From positions 186,001-250,000 of the forward strand of contig JBIQJD010000004.1 of assembly GCA_044507695.1 (NCBI GenBank): DNA of 64,000 nt, given 5' to 3'. Positions 45,447-54,807 of the stretch are shown piece by piece; position 1 is the first letter of the stretch; each line of letters opens with the position of its first letter. The translations under genes were made by a program, and so were the position numbers. The notes below the pieces were generated by a model that was not told the origin of the DNA, ran no database searches, and saw only the letters and a program-made list of their open reading frames with translations. The DNA comes from JBIQJD01 sp044507695. GTDB taxonomy: Bacteria > Bacteroidota > Ignavibacteria > Ignavibacteriales > Ignavibacteriaceae.

Positions 45447-46574
45447 ATGAACATTGCAGAAATAAGAAGACTATTTCCTTACCTGAACACAGGAAAAATA
45501 TATTTCAATCACGCTTCAACAGCACCGCTTTCACTGCCTGTGCTTGATGCAATTAAAAGCAGGCTTGCTGAACAAAGCGAAGGAAGTATTGATGATTTTT
45601 TACGGTTCCTTAAAATTGCTGATGAAACAAAAAATCTTCTTGCTGCATATTTAAATACTTCAGCAGAAAGAATTGCTTTTGCAGACAATACAACTAACGG
45701 AATTAATTTACTTGCACAATCTCTTGTATGGAAAAAAGGAGACAGAATAATTTTAAATGATATTGAATTTCCTGCAAATGTTTATCCGTTTTTGAATCTG
45801 AGGAAAAAAGGCGTTGAGATTGATTTTGTAAAATCTAAAAACGGTAGAGTTAATGCTGAAGATATAATTGATATGATCAGTTCCAAAACAAAACTTATTT
45901 CAATCAGCTTTGTGCAGTTCCTCTCAGGTTATAAAGCTGATTTACGAAAGATAGGAAAAGTTTGCAGAGAACGGGAAATAATTTTTTGTGTTGATGCAAT
46001 ACAGGGATTGGGCGCATTAAGAATTGATGTTGAAAAAGATTTTATAGATTTCATTTCTTGCGGAACACAAAAATGGATGCTTGGACTGCAGGGATTTTCA
46101 TTCGTATTTATTACAAAGGTGCTGCAGGAAAAATTAGATCCCGCATTTGCAGGCTGGCTTGGTGTTGTTGATGCATGGAATCTGCTTGATTATAATTTGA
46201 AATTAAAAAGCACTGCAGAAGCCTTCCAAACAGGCACTGTAAACACACTCGGAGTTTTTGCGCTTAATGCTTCATTAAAATTAATGAATGAGTTTGGATT
46301 TGATGAAATTGAAAAAAGAGTAATTTCTAATTCCCGATATTTTATTAATGAATTGGAATCAGCGGGAATTCAACCCATGTTAAGCGGATGCAGTGATAAT
46401 AATTTATCAGGAATTATAAGTTTTAAATCAGATGCAGCGCAGCAGATATTTGAACGGCTTGCAAAGAAAAATATTTCTTCCGCTGTTCGTGAAGGTGTTG
46501 TTCGTTTATCTCCTCATTTTTATAATACCAAAGAAGAGATTGATAAAGTTGTGCGGGAATTAAAATCAGTTTGA
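45447..46574 (+). CDS. Class V aminotransferase (cysteine desulfurase-like PLP enzyme)
   Basis: 375 residues of fold-type I. YFNHASTAPLSLPVLDAI (19-36) and FADNTTNGINLLAQSL match the class V start; FCVDAIQGLGALRIDVE binds PLP with its Asp; SCGTQKWMLGLQGFSF has the Schiff-base Lys209. No active-site Cys loop typical of IscS/SufS is obvious, so it is more like the isopenicillin-N-epimerase/kynureninase-like side of the class. Substrate is unknown. Confidence 0.85.
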   Translation: MNIAEIRRLFPYLNTGKIYFNHASTAPLSLPVLDAIKSRLAEQSEGSIDDFLRFLKIADETKNLLAAYLNTSAERIAFADNTTNGINLLAQSLVWKKGDRIILNDIEFPANVYPFLNLRKKGVEIDFVKSKNGRVNAEDIIDMISSKTKLISISFVQFLSGYKADLRKIGKVCREREIIFCVDAIQGLGALRIDVEKDFIDFISCGTQKWMLGLQGFSFVFITKVLQEKLDPAFAGWLGVVDAWNLLDYNLKLKSTAEAFQTGTVNTLGVFALNASLKLMNEFGFDEIEKRVISNSRYFINELESAGIQPMLSGCSDNNLSGIISFKSDAAQQIFERLAKKNISSAVREGVVRLSPHFYNTKEEIDKVVRELKSV

Positions 46575-46581
46575 ATTAAAA

Positions 46582-46737
46582 TCACTTTTCACTTTTAAGC
46601 ATAAAAAATTTACCATCAACTGCACATGCAACCGCAAGTATTCCGTTTGAATGCTCTACTTCATGCTGCAGCAGTTTTGAAAGTGAATCCTGCAATTCCA
46701 TTTTGCAGTAATTCCAGGAGAATTTCTTTAACTGCCA
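46582..46737 (-). pseudogene. Peptide deformylase-like C-terminal fragment
   Basis: A 51-codon stretch in the same frame as, and directly after, the stop of the GNAT gene. It includes LSKLLQHEVEHSNGILAVAC: the HExxH helix of peptide deformylases (QHExDHLNGVLF pattern). The upstream GxGLAA and EGCLS motifs are missing and there is no good start, only an internal ATG. Best read as the remnant of a deformylase-like gene; an alternative is a readthrough tail of the GNAT protein. Confidence 0.5.
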
Positions 46738-47178
46738 TTAAAAATTATCCGTTAATTTTAAAACAAAATGATAGCTCGTTATATCCATTCTCTTTCTCAA
46801 ATAAAACCTGTGTGCACCATGTCTGTGTACACCCGAATCAAGATGAAGCTGATCGCAGTTATTTTCTTTAGCGTGATTAACGAGCCAATCAAAAAGCTTA
46901 TCACCGTAGCCTTTCGATCTTTCCCCTTCATCACTTACAAGATCATCAACATACATCATCCTGCCGCTGAAAAGTTTTTCTGCAAAAATAAATCCCGCAC
47001 AGCTTTTTACATTATTATTATCCTGCAGGTAAGCAAGAAAATAACCCGAATTGTTTTGCTGGGATTTTACCCGTCGCAAAAAAGTTTCTGCATCTTTAAT
47101 GTGCGGGCGAAGCTGCTGCATAACAGGGAAGCATTTTTTAATTTCTTCATCAGTTACAGCAATTTTGATTTCAATCAT
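46738..47178 (-). CDS. GNAT-family N-acetyltransferase
   Basis: 146 residues: acetyl-CoA binding motif VSDEGERSKGYGDKLFDWL (motif A, V-x5-R-x2-G-Y/G-x-L), beta strand MYVDDLV before it, and RHGAHRFYLRKRM at the end as in many small-molecule or aminoglycoside-type GNATs. Target unknown. It is intact by length; its TAA is followed in frame by the deformylase-like remnant. Confidence 0.85.
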   Translation of the reverse strand: MIEIKIAVTDEEIKKCFPVMQQLRPHIKDAETFLRRVKSQQNNSGYFLAYLQDNNNVKSCAGFIFAEKLFSGRMMYVDDLVSDEGERSKGYGDKLFDWLVNHAKENNCDQLHLDSGVHRHGAHRFYLRKRMDITSYHFVLKLTDNF

Positions 47179-47343
47179 AAATGTCTTTCTGCTTAAATTT
47201 TATTGATCACGACAGTTGATTATTATAGCTAACAATTTAAACCATTCATTCCGGAGTGGTGTTTAAATACTGCAGCTTACTAAATTTGAATTTGTCTATC
47301 AGCAATCTTTTATTATTTTTAATAAAAATCAAAAGGAGTGGTT

Positions 47344-47907
47344 ATGCGTTCTTTTTCTCTCAGGTTATTTTTTTCCTGTTTATTAACGGCAGTTATTTTT
47401 ACTATTCAGGTTGAAGCACAAAACAATCAAATAAGAGTAAGTCCTAAAGCATGGATTGGACAGACAATTGGATTTACGGATGTTAATATTGTTTACAGCC
47501 GTCCCGGTGTTAAAGGCAGAACAATCTGGGGTGAACTTGTTCCTTACAATAAAGTATGGCGTGCCGGTGCAAATGAAGCAACCAAAATTACTTTCAGCAC
47601 AGATGTGATTATAGAAGGGAAAAAACTTGCCAAAGGCTCATATGGATTTTTTGCAATGCCAGGTGAAAAAGAATGGACAATAATATTTAATAATGTTGCA
47701 GATCAATGGGGAGCTTTTGAATACAACGAAGCTGAAGATGCATTGAGAGTTAAAGTAAAACCGCAATCAACATCAAACCAGGAATGGCTTGCGTATAAAA
47801 TTGAAAAAAACGGTGATGCATCAGCAATTATATCACTTGAATGGGAGAAAGTTAAAGTTCCTATTAAAGTTGAAGGGGCAGCAAAAGATGGGAAGGTTAA
47901 ACTATAA
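47344..47907 (+). CDS. Exported DUF2911 protein
   Basis: 187 residues from ATG 47344, after AAGGAG at 47333-47338 (an earlier GTG at 47338 overlaps that site). Signal peptide ends near VEAQ. The mature part is a DUF2911 domain: IRVSPKAWIGQTIGFTDVNI, YSRPGVKGRTIWGELVPYNK, VWRAGANEATKITFSTDV, KGSYGFFAMPGEKEWTII. The family is common in Bacteroidota; its function is not known. Confidence 0.88.
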   Translation: MRSFSLRLFFSCLLTAVIFTIQVEAQNNQIRVSPKAWIGQTIGFTDVNIVYSRPGVKGRTIWGELVPYNKVWRAGANEATKITFSTDVIIEGKKLAKGSYGFFAMPGEKEWTIIFNNVADQWGAFEYNEAEDALRVKVKPQSTSNQEWLAYKIEKNGDASAIISLEWEKVKVPIKVEGAAKDGKVKL

Positions 47908-48346
47908 TTTAAAATTAAATTATGGATTTAGATGAGAAATATGGAAGGCTTAACATACTGAATGTTAGTGCAAATAATCTTCATTTAAATTTTTGCATAA
48001 ACCAGAAATATGATAGTGCTGAAGTAGAATTTTCAATTGCTTGAATGGTTATTCTGACAAAAAGTCATTCATGCAGATTGAAAGAAGATGAAAGATATCT
48101 TGCAAATTTTAAGATTTAAGCAGAAATGAAATTTTTATTTAAAGACTAATTAAAGTATAAGATAAGAGGAATAGAAGTGAAATAGATGAATATTTTCTTC
48201 CTGATGACAGAATGGCATAGAATAAATTGATATTGATTTTGAAGGAAAAGATTTCTCACCCGGATAAATCCACGGTTTGAAATGACAGTGGTTCCTCACC
48301 AGAGAAATCCCAAACTCAAAAACAGTAATGGGAAAAGTTTTTTTAT
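47908..48346. other. Gene-free intergenic region
   Basis: 439 nt with no supportable gene. All frames are broken by stops. Near the 3' end two short similar blocks (TTTCTCACC..GATAAATCC at 48252-48271 and TTCCTCACC..GAGAAATCC at 48292-48310) are spaced 40 nt apart and may be an imperfect repeat. ATAGATGAAT near 48183 matches only half of the 17466 palindrome. Confidence 0.5.
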
Positions 48347-49693
48347 TTAACTTCTAATGAATTTTAACAGTTCTTCAGTTTTTTCTTCGAGCAGTTTTTT
48401 ATCTCCTCTTGTTTCCACATTCAGACGAATAATCGGTTCGGTGTTGGAGATTCTTAAATTAAAACGCCATTCAGGATATTCAACACTAACTCCATCAAGA
48501 TGATCCACCTTGCCATCAGAATACTTTTCTTCTATCTCTTTGAGTTTTCCGGCAGGATCATTTATTGTAGAATTTATTTCACCGGAACATGGATAAGCTT
48601 CAATCATTTCTTCTACAAGCTGTGAAAACGGTTTATTTTCTTCTGACATCAGTTGAAGAATTAAGAGGAAGGGAATCATTCCGCTGTCTGAATATGCATT
48701 ATCTCTGAAATAATGATGCGCAGACATTTCACCGCCGTAAATTGCGTTTACTTCGCGCATCTTTTCTTTTATAAAAGCATGTCCGCTTTTGGAAACAACT
48801 GCTCTTCCGCCGGAATTCTGTACAACATCAAGTGTATTCCAAACAAGCCTGGGATCATGAATAATATTTTCACCGGGATGTTTTTTTAGAATTGATTTAG
48901 CAAGCAGTGCAACAATATAATAACCTTCAATAAAATTTCCTTTCTCATCAAAGAAGAAGCACCGGTCATAATCACCATCCCATGCCACACCAAGATCAGC
49001 ATGATTATTCAGCACCGCATCAATAGTTGTTTTTCTGTTCTCCACAAGTAAAGGATTCGGCACGCCGTGTGGGAAATCAGAATTTGGTTCATTATGTATT
49101 TTGATCAGATTAACCGGAAGGTGTTTTTCCAGCGCATTGATTGCAAGTCCGGCACAACCATTTCCTGCATTAGTAACAACTTTAAATGGTTTTAATAAAT
49201 CCGGGCTATAAAATTTTTTCAGGTTGGCAATAAATCCGCTCATTACGTTATGAAATTTTGTATCACCGGGATAATCGCTGTGATCTTTTATCTCATCCTG
49301 AAATATCATTCTTTCAATTTCATTTAACCCTGAATCATAACCAACAGGAACGGAATTTTTCTTAACGAATTTCATTCCATTATATTCAGGGGGATTATGG
49401 CTTGCGGTAATCATTATGCCGCCGTCTGCTTCAAGTGCGGGCACGGCATAATAAACCATTTCCGTTCCGCATAAACCGATATCAATTACATCAACACCGC
49501 AATCATTAAAGCCGCGTTTCAATGCTTCAGAAATTGCTTCCGAAGATTTACGGATATCGTGACCAATTACAACTGTTTCAGCATCAATTAATTTTGAATA
49601 AGCTCGTCCTATTTTATATGCAAGTTCTGAATTCAGTTCAGAGGGAACCTTTCCCCTGATATCGTATGCTTTAAAACAGTTAAGTTTATCCAT
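48347..49693 (-). CDS. manB: Phosphomannomutase/phosphoglucomutase
   Basis: 448-residue alpha-D-phosphohexomutase that interconverts hexose 6- and 1-phosphates for polysaccharide and nucleotide-sugar synthesis. FKAYDIRGKVPSEL opens it; GGIMITASHNPPEYNGMK holds the phosphoserine Ser98; AWDGDYDRCFFF is the Mg site; YGGEMSAHHYFRD is the sugar-binding loop; the C-terminal domain ends with RISNTEPIIRLNVE. Together these favour the PMM/PGM (AlgC/ManB-like) group rather than GlmM. Confidence 0.92.
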   Translation of the reverse strand: MDKLNCFKAYDIRGKVPSELNSELAYKIGRAYSKLIDAETVVIGHDIRKSSEAISEALKRGFNDCGVDVIDIGLCGTEMVYYAVPALEADGGIMITASHNPPEYNGMKFVKKNSVPVGYDSGLNEIERMIFQDEIKDHSDYPGDTKFHNVMSGFIANLKKFYSPDLLKPFKVVTNAGNGCAGLAINALEKHLPVNLIKIHNEPNSDFPHGVPNPLLVENRKTTIDAVLNNHADLGVAWDGDYDRCFFFDEKGNFIEGYYIVALLAKSILKKHPGENIIHDPRLVWNTLDVVQNSGGRAVVSKSGHAFIKEKMREVNAIYGGEMSAHHYFRDNAYSDSGMIPFLLILQLMSEENKPFSQLVEEMIEAYPCSGEINSTINDPAGKLKEIEEKYSDGKVDHLDGVSVEYPEWRFNLRISNTEPIIRLNVETRGDKKLLEEKTEELLKFIRS

Positions 49694-49875
49694 TACCGCT
49701 CCCGTTTATTAATTTGAGTTAAAAAATTTCATGGAATTAATTCTGAATTTTTTCTCTTAATATAAGATAGTAATTTAGGTTTTAAAAGAATGTGAACTAA
49801 TTTAGTCTGCTGTTAATAAATAAAAAAATTTACAAGTGATATATTTTTCAATAGACTTTTTATTCTTTACTGCTT

Positions 49876-50217
49876 ATGTTTAGCTTCAAATTACAGAGGG
49901 AGCAGATTATCGATACAAATGATACTACTAAGTGGCATTTTGCCAAATGCAACAACTCAAAATGCAACTCAATCTTTTTGGTTAATCCTGAAGAGACTCC
50001 TGGTGAGTTGGGATTTATTTGCCCTGAGTGCAGTTTAAAAACTACCACATCACATGTGGTTCAGTGTTCAAGCTGCCGAACGATATTAAACTTCGTTCGT
50101 GCTGCTCCTAATGAGGAGAAGGTTGTCTTCAATGTAAATAAGTGCTCACATTGTGTAGGTACTGTTGAAGATGAGTGGGAAGTTGAACCGCTCTATCAGC
50201 CTGATTCTTATATTTAA
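49876..50217 (+). CDS. Multi-zinc-ribbon protein of unknown function
   Basis: 113 residues with four CxxC-type pairs: AKCNNSKC, FICPECS, QCSSCR and NKCSHC, enough for two zinc ribbons. The N-terminal FKLQREQIIDTND is polar. No known family is recognised. A clear terminator follows 5 nt after the stop. Possibly a small nucleic-acid or protein adaptor; function not assigned. Confidence 0.65.
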   Translation: MFSFKLQREQIIDTNDTTKWHFAKCNNSKCNSIFLVNPEETPGELGFICPECSLKTTTSHVVQCSSCRTILNFVRAAPNEEKVVFNVNKCSHCVGTVEDEWEVEPLYQPDSYI

Positions 50218-50222
50218 TTTTT

Positions 50223-50249
50223 AAGGCTTCTGCGTTTTGCAGAAGCCTT
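50223..50249 (+). terminator. Intrinsic terminator after the zinc-ribbon gene
   Basis: 11-bp stem, AAGGCTTCTGC (50223-50233) with GCAGAAGCCTT (50239-50249), loop GTTTT, followed by CTTCATTTTAT. Confidence 0.85.
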
Positions 50250-50326
50250 CTTCATTTTATACTTCTTTTAATCTTCCTTTTAATCACACAAGTTCACGGC
50301 AATTTTTTCACTTTACCAATTAGTTC

Positions 50327-50334
50327 TATCTTTG
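50327..50334 (+). promoter_or_regulatory. Bacteroidota-type -7 box (TATCTTTG) for the S46 peptidase
   Basis: TATCTTTG at 50327-50334 matches TAnnTTTG. A T-run at 50303-50308 is at the right distance for a poor -33 box. The start codon is 28 nt downstream. Confidence 0.5.
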
Positions 50335-50362
50335 TACAAGTTTTTAAATAATTAAAGAAGAT

Positions 50363-52534
50363 ATGAAAAAAGTTTTTTCAGTTATAAAATTTATTTTACT
50401 CGCTGCAATTCTTGCCGGATGTTCATCAACTCAAACACTCCATATCAATAATCATATTTACAATACACATCTCAGCACAGATACAATACATGCCGGAAAG
50501 TTTGATACAGGAAAGATGTGGACATTTGAATATCCGCCTCTTGATCACTTCAAAGCAGAATATGATTTCTTACCTGATGAGGAATGGTTTGATAAGGTGT
50601 GTTTAGCTGCTTTAAGATTTTCAACATACTGCTCCGCATCTTTCGTTTCAGAAGATGGATTGATAATGACTAACAATCATTGTGCAAGGGAGAGTGCTGT
50701 GGAAGTTTCAAGGGAAGGTGAAGATTTACAGCAAACAGGTTTTTACGCTGAAACTCCTGAAGATGAACGGCAGGTCCCCGGTTTGTTTGTTGATCAGCTT
50801 GTGTTTATTAAAGATGTAACGGATGAAGTTTACAACGCGATTGAATCTGCTGAAACAGTGCATGAGAAACTTCACATAGAAGAGAAAATAATTTCTGAAA
50901 TTGAAAAAAGAGTTTCCGATTCAACGGGTTTATCCGTTAGCATAACACCTTTGTATAACGGCGGCAGATATTCTTTATATGGATACAAACGTTATAATGA
51001 TGTCAGACTCGTTTTTACTCCTGAACATCTTCTCGGTCATTTTGGAGGGGAGTATGATAATTTTACTTATCCGCGTTACAATCTGGATTTTGCTTTCTTC
51101 AGAGTTTATGAAGATGGAAAACCATTGAAGACAGAAAATTATTTTAAGTGGAATCCCGAAGGAGCCAAAGCCGGAGAAGCTGTTTTTGTAATCGGTAATC
51201 CGGGTTCAACAAACAGGCTGCTAACTGCTGCGCAGCTTGAATATCTGAGGGATGTACTTTACCCGAAAAATCTGCAGTTGTATTCTTCACTGGTTGAACT
51301 TTACAGAATGATAACTAATCAATCAGACAGTACAAATAATGAAGCTTATGTTCAGTATTTAAAATATCTAAATGCAGAAAAAGTTTATAAAGGAATGCTG
51401 GAAGGATTGAATAACCCGGTTTTAATGCAACGCAAAAGAGATTTTGAAAGACAATTTAAATCTAAAGTACAGGCAGATAAAAATTTAAATGAAAAATATG
51501 GAAACATCTGGGACAAGATTGAACAAATTCAAAGGGAGATGAGATTACTTGATGAAAAAATTGATGCTTTAACAGTGGATCCGGACAGCTCAGCAATTTA
51601 TTTTTTTGTTGCACAGGATCTTGTTGATCTTGCAGATGAATTAAAACTTCCTGAAGATCAGCGCGTTGAATACTATAAAGATGTTGAACTTGATACACTT
51701 ATCAATACAATAATCCCGGAAGATTATGAACACGAACTGAATAAAAAATTACTCGTTTTACAACTTCAGAAATTAATTGATAAACTTGGTTATGATAACC
51801 AGGTAGTAAAAAAAATTACTGCCGGAAAAAATGCAGAAGATACTGCTGAATTTATGCTTGCAAATTCTGTTATTGATGAGCCGCAGAAGCTAAGAGAAAT
51901 TATTAAAAAAGGTCCGGATGAAATTTTAAATATGGATGATCCGTTTATTTATTTTGTAATCAATTCCACGGAACAGATGAATCAGCTCGAGCTTCAATCA
52001 ATTAAAATAAGTGATGATGAGGAAGTTTATACACAGATGCTTGGCAAAGCTTTGTTTGAAGTTTACGGCACATCCATTCCGCCGGATGCAACATTCACAC
52101 TGCGTATTTCAGATGGGGTTGTGAAGGGATATCCTTACAACGGAACAATCGCTCCTCCGTTTACAACCTATTACGGAATGTACGAACGCTATTACGCTTT
52201 TGATCATGAGTATCCGTGGGACCTTCCTGAAAAGTGGATTAATCCTCCTGCAGAATTTGATTTATCAACTCCGCTGAATTTTGTTTCAACAAATGATATT
52301 ACCGGCGGAAGTTCCGGCAGCGCAGTAGTAAATAAAAATGGTGAATTAGTTGGAATTGCTTTCGATGGAAATATTCAAAGCCTGGCAGGGAATTTTATTT
52401 ACACTGAAGAAGAAAACAGAATGGTTTCCGTTCACTCAGCGGGAATTATCGAAGCGCTGGTGGATATTTATAAATCAAAACGGTTAGCATATGAATTGCT
52501 GAGCGGTAAACTTGCAGAAGAAATTAAGAACTAA
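50363..52534 (+). CDS. S46-family dipeptidyl-peptidase, DPP7-like, lipoprotein
   Basis: 723-residue serine exopeptidase that removes dipeptides from the N-terminus in the periplasm. Signal AILAGC gives Cys20, so it is a lipoprotein, unlike most secreted DPP7s. Catalytic His106 in MTNNHCARE, Asp in GEYDNFTYPRYNLDFAF, Ser651 in TGGSSGSAVV. Eighteen residues after the Ser is Gly669 (FDGN), where DPP7-type enzymes have Gly and DPP11 has Arg, predicting hydrophobic P1 specificity. Central helical domain (about 300-540) forms the gating lid. Confidence 0.9.
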   Translation: MKKVFSVIKFILLAAILAGCSSTQTLHINNHIYNTHLSTDTIHAGKFDTGKMWTFEYPPLDHFKAEYDFLPDEEWFDKVCLAALRFSTYCSASFVSEDGLIMTNNHCARESAVEVSREGEDLQQTGFYAETPEDERQVPGLFVDQLVFIKDVTDEVYNAIESAETVHEKLHIEEKIISEIEKRVSDSTGLSVSITPLYNGGRYSLYGYKRYNDVRLVFTPEHLLGHFGGEYDNFTYPRYNLDFAFFRVYEDGKPLKTENYFKWNPEGAKAGEAVFVIGNPGSTNRLLTAAQLEYLRDVLYPKNLQLYSSLVELYRMITNQSDSTNNEAYVQYLKYLNAEKVYKGMLEGLNNPVLMQRKRDFERQFKSKVQADKNLNEKYGNIWDKIEQIQREMRLLDEKIDALTVDPDSSAIYFFVAQDLVDLADELKLPEDQRVEYYKDVELDTLINTIIPEDYEHELNKKLLVLQLQKLIDKLGYDNQVVKKITAGKNAEDTAEFMLANSVIDEPQKLREIIKKGPDEILNMDDPFIYFVINSTEQMNQLELQSIKISDDEEVYTQMLGKALFEVYGTSIPPDATFTLRISDGVVKGYPYNGTIAPPFTTYYGMYERYYAFDHEYPWDLPEKWINPPAEFDLSTPLNFVSTNDITGGSSGSAVVNKNGELVGIAFDGNIQSLAGNFIYTEEENRMVSVHSAGIIEALVDIYKSKRLAYELLSGKLAEEIKN

Positions 52535-52561
52535 ATTTTTCTTCTTAAAAAAGAAACAATT

Positions 52562-53107
52562 TTAAAGTAAATATCTTACCTGGATATGAACGGAAAAATA
52601 TCTGGGAAAAGTTCCGCCAAAACCAAAAGCATATTCTGTTCCTGCAGAAGCATTAAAACCATCTGCAATTTTTTTAATATTTAATCCGGCTGCTAATGAA
52701 ATTGTAATGCCGGTGGTCCATTCATTTACTGTTGAAAAAGTCCTGTCATTCATATAAATAAATCCAACACCTTCTTCCAGAAAGAAATCATCCGGATAAT
52801 TTTGTGTAACAATTCCTTTAATAGATAATGTGCGCTGGAAAGGAAAATAATCATACCGTGTACCAGGCAAAAGATTATCAAAATCTCCTGCGTAGATGAA
52901 TGTAAAGCGCGGATAAAACTGTTCACATATAATTGGAAAATCAACAAACAAACTTGTATTAAAACTTCCGATGTTCGGGGATTGACCACCTATGAAACCG
53001 CCGCCAAGATATCCGCCGATGCCGATATTCTGAGCTTTTGAATTTCCAGATTGGAATAAAAAAATCAACACGCAAAATAATTTTATAAGCTGCTTAAAAG
53101 TTTTCAT
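52562..53107 (-). CDS. Predicted small outer-membrane beta-barrel protein
   Basis: 181 residues with a signal peptide ending near SKAQ (about 25). The rest alternates hydrophobic and polar residues with Gly-rich turns (IGIGGYLGGGFIGG, YAFGFGGTFPRYFSVHIQVRYLL) and ends in RYLL, as for small outer-membrane barrels. No family is recognised. Convergent with the S46 gene; only 27 nt lie between them. Confidence 0.6.
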   Translation of the reverse strand: MKTFKQLIKLFCVLIFLFQSGNSKAQNIGIGGYLGGGFIGGQSPNIGSFNTSLFVDFPIICEQFYPRFTFIYAGDFDNLLPGTRYDYFPFQRTLSIKGIVTQNYPDDFFLEEGVGFIYMNDRTFSTVNEWTTGITISLAAGLNIKKIADGFNASAGTEYAFGFGGTFPRYFSVHIQVRYLL

Positions 53108-53284
53108 GTAATTTCCGGAATAAACTTCTCAAGTTGAATTTCAAAATAAATAAATCATCAATAAAATAAATGTGCTCAAATAGAATTAACATCTATCATT
53201 ACAAAGCCAAAATTAATTATGTTTATGATTTGCTTGTAGAGAAGGATTATACTGAATATAAAGAACATTGATGTCTATAGCAGA

Positions 53285-53315
53285 TTGCAGAATAAGCACA
53301 TGAATTCTATCTTTG
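53285..53315 (+). promoter_or_regulatory. Bacteroidota-type promoter of gldC
   Basis: TTG at 53285-53287 and TATCTTTG at 53308-53315, 20 bp apart, fit the TTTG/TAnnTTTG pattern of Bacteroidota promoters. The gldC ATG is at 53339. Confidence 0.5.
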
Positions 53316-53338
53316 TTAAAAATGAATAGGGATTTATT

Positions 53339-53686
53339 ATGCCGAGAAAATCAGAAATAAAATTATACGTTGAACTTGATGAAAACAGAGTTCCCGCAAC
53401 AATAGAATGGGAAGCAACTGATGCAGGTTTTACAGGGAAAAAAGAAGCTAACTCAATGATGCTTTCTCTTTGGGATAAGGAAGAAAAAGTAACACTTGGA
53501 ATTGATCTTTGGACAAAAGAAATGTTTGTTGAGGATATGAACATTCACACACACCAGGTGCTTTTGAAATTAGCCGATACATTCAGACGATCGACAAAAA
53601 ATAATGAAGCTGCAGATATGATAAATAATTTTGCAGCGGAGTTTGCAGATAAACTGGAATTGAATAAAAAGGTAAAGAAGAATTAA
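53339..53686 (+). CDS. gldC: GldC-family protein
   Basis: 115 residues: SEIKLYVELDENRVPATIEWEATDAG and LSLWDKEEKVTLGIDLWTKEMFVEDMN followed by HTHQVLLKLADTFRRST are the GldC pattern. GldC was found through gliding motility in Flavobacterium, but it occurs widely in non-gliding Bacteroidota and relatives; it is small and soluble, with no other gld gene nearby. Its exact role is unproven. Ends 5 nt before the convergent cydB stop. Confidence 0.88.
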   Translation: MPRKSEIKLYVELDENRVPATIEWEATDAGFTGKKEANSMMLSLWDKEEKVTLGIDLWTKEMFVEDMNIHTHQVLLKLADTFRRSTKNNEAADMINNFAAEFADKLELNKKVKKN

Positions 53687-53690
53687 TTTT

Positions 53691-54725
53691 TTATTCCGCT
53701 CCGGCTTTTTCATTCCGTTCATCAATCTTAAAAATTTTATATAAATAATAAAGAGAAGGAAAGATGATGAACGATCCAATTATTAAAGCCCAGCCAAGGT
53801 AATCCAGCGTAGCATCCGGCGCGTGTGAATTAAATAAGGTTAAATCATCAGCATCACCAAGATGAACGATTGTTGGAAAATAAACTGAATAAAATGCGCC
53901 GAGAATAAACAGAAGCTGCGCGCCGGCAATTATTCGCGATCTCCATTTTAATTCTTTATTTATTGCCTGCCATAGCAGCGGGAGTGAAACGGTTGCGAGT
54001 ACAATAAAAATCATACTTGCAGTATTTGTAAAAAAACTTTCAGCAAAATTCACCTGCTCAATAAAAGAAGCTATAAACACAAGTCCGCCCGTTACTACTG
54101 TTGCAATGTTTGCCTGCTTAGATTTCAGCTTGAACAATGCTTTTAATTCTTTATCGTTGGGATCAGCATCACCAATTAAAAATACTGCCGCCAATGAGGA
54201 AAAGAGCGCACAGAGAAATAATCCGATTGAAATTGAAAAAATATTGAACCATGGAAAGATGTATCCTTCCGGAAATCCTGATGGTGCTGCATGAATTTTT
54301 CCGGAAGCGATTGCGCCAATGTTGGTACCAAAAAAGAATGTTACAAAAAAACTTGAGTAAGCAAATATTCGGGAATAAACCGCTTGTGTTTTTGGTTCCT
54401 TCACCGCATCATAATGCCTGAAAGTAAAAGCACATCCGCGGAATACAATTCCAAGCAAAAGCAGAATTAAAGGAATATATAATGAAATTGATATACGGCT
54501 GTATATAGTCGGGAAGGCATTGAACAGAATTACAATTGTAATTATGAGCCACATGTGATTTGCTTCCCAGATTGGAGCCATTGCACCGGTAATGCTGCTG
54601 CTGATTCTTTTTTTATTTTCACCTTTAGAAAATAATTCAACTATACCGGCACCAAAATCCGCACCGCCTAACAGGCAATACAGGTAAACTGATACGAGAA
54701 GAAAAATTATTATTATGTACAACAT
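53691..54725 (-). CDS. cydB: Cytochrome bd ubiquinol oxidase subunit II
   Basis: 344 residues with about 8-9 membrane helices. LLGGADFGAGIVELFSKGE, SITGAMAPIWEANHMWLIITIVILFNAFP and FRHYD match the CydB family. It pairs with CydA to reduce O2 with quinol at high affinity. Downstream of cydA by 82 nt on the same strand. No CydX-like small frame was found. Confidence 0.92.
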   Translation of the reverse strand: MLYIIIIFLLVSVYLYCLLGGADFGAGIVELFSKGENKKRISSSITGAMAPIWEANHMWLIITIVILFNAFPTIYSRISISLYIPLILLLLGIVFRGCAFTFRHYDAVKEPKTQAVYSRIFAYSSFFVTFFFGTNIGAIASGKIHAAPSGFPEGYIFPWFNIFSISIGLFLCALFSSLAAVFLIGDADPNDKELKALFKLKSKQANIATVVTGGLVFIASFIEQVNFAESFFTNTASMIFIVLATVSLPLLWQAINKELKWRSRIIAGAQLLFILGAFYSVYFPTIVHLGDADDLTLFNSHAPDATLDYLGWALIIGSFIIFPSLYYLYKIFKIDERNEKAGAE

Positions 54726-54807
54726 AGTTTTATCTTTCTAAATTCAGGTTCCTGTTTATAAGGAATTACAATTATCACCGGATGCTAAAAGTACTCTGCA
54801 ACTTCAT

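Noticed and set aside
46768..47196. 142-codon frame on the + strand
   Set aside because: Antisense to the GNAT gene, which has clear acetyl-CoA motifs; no family features.
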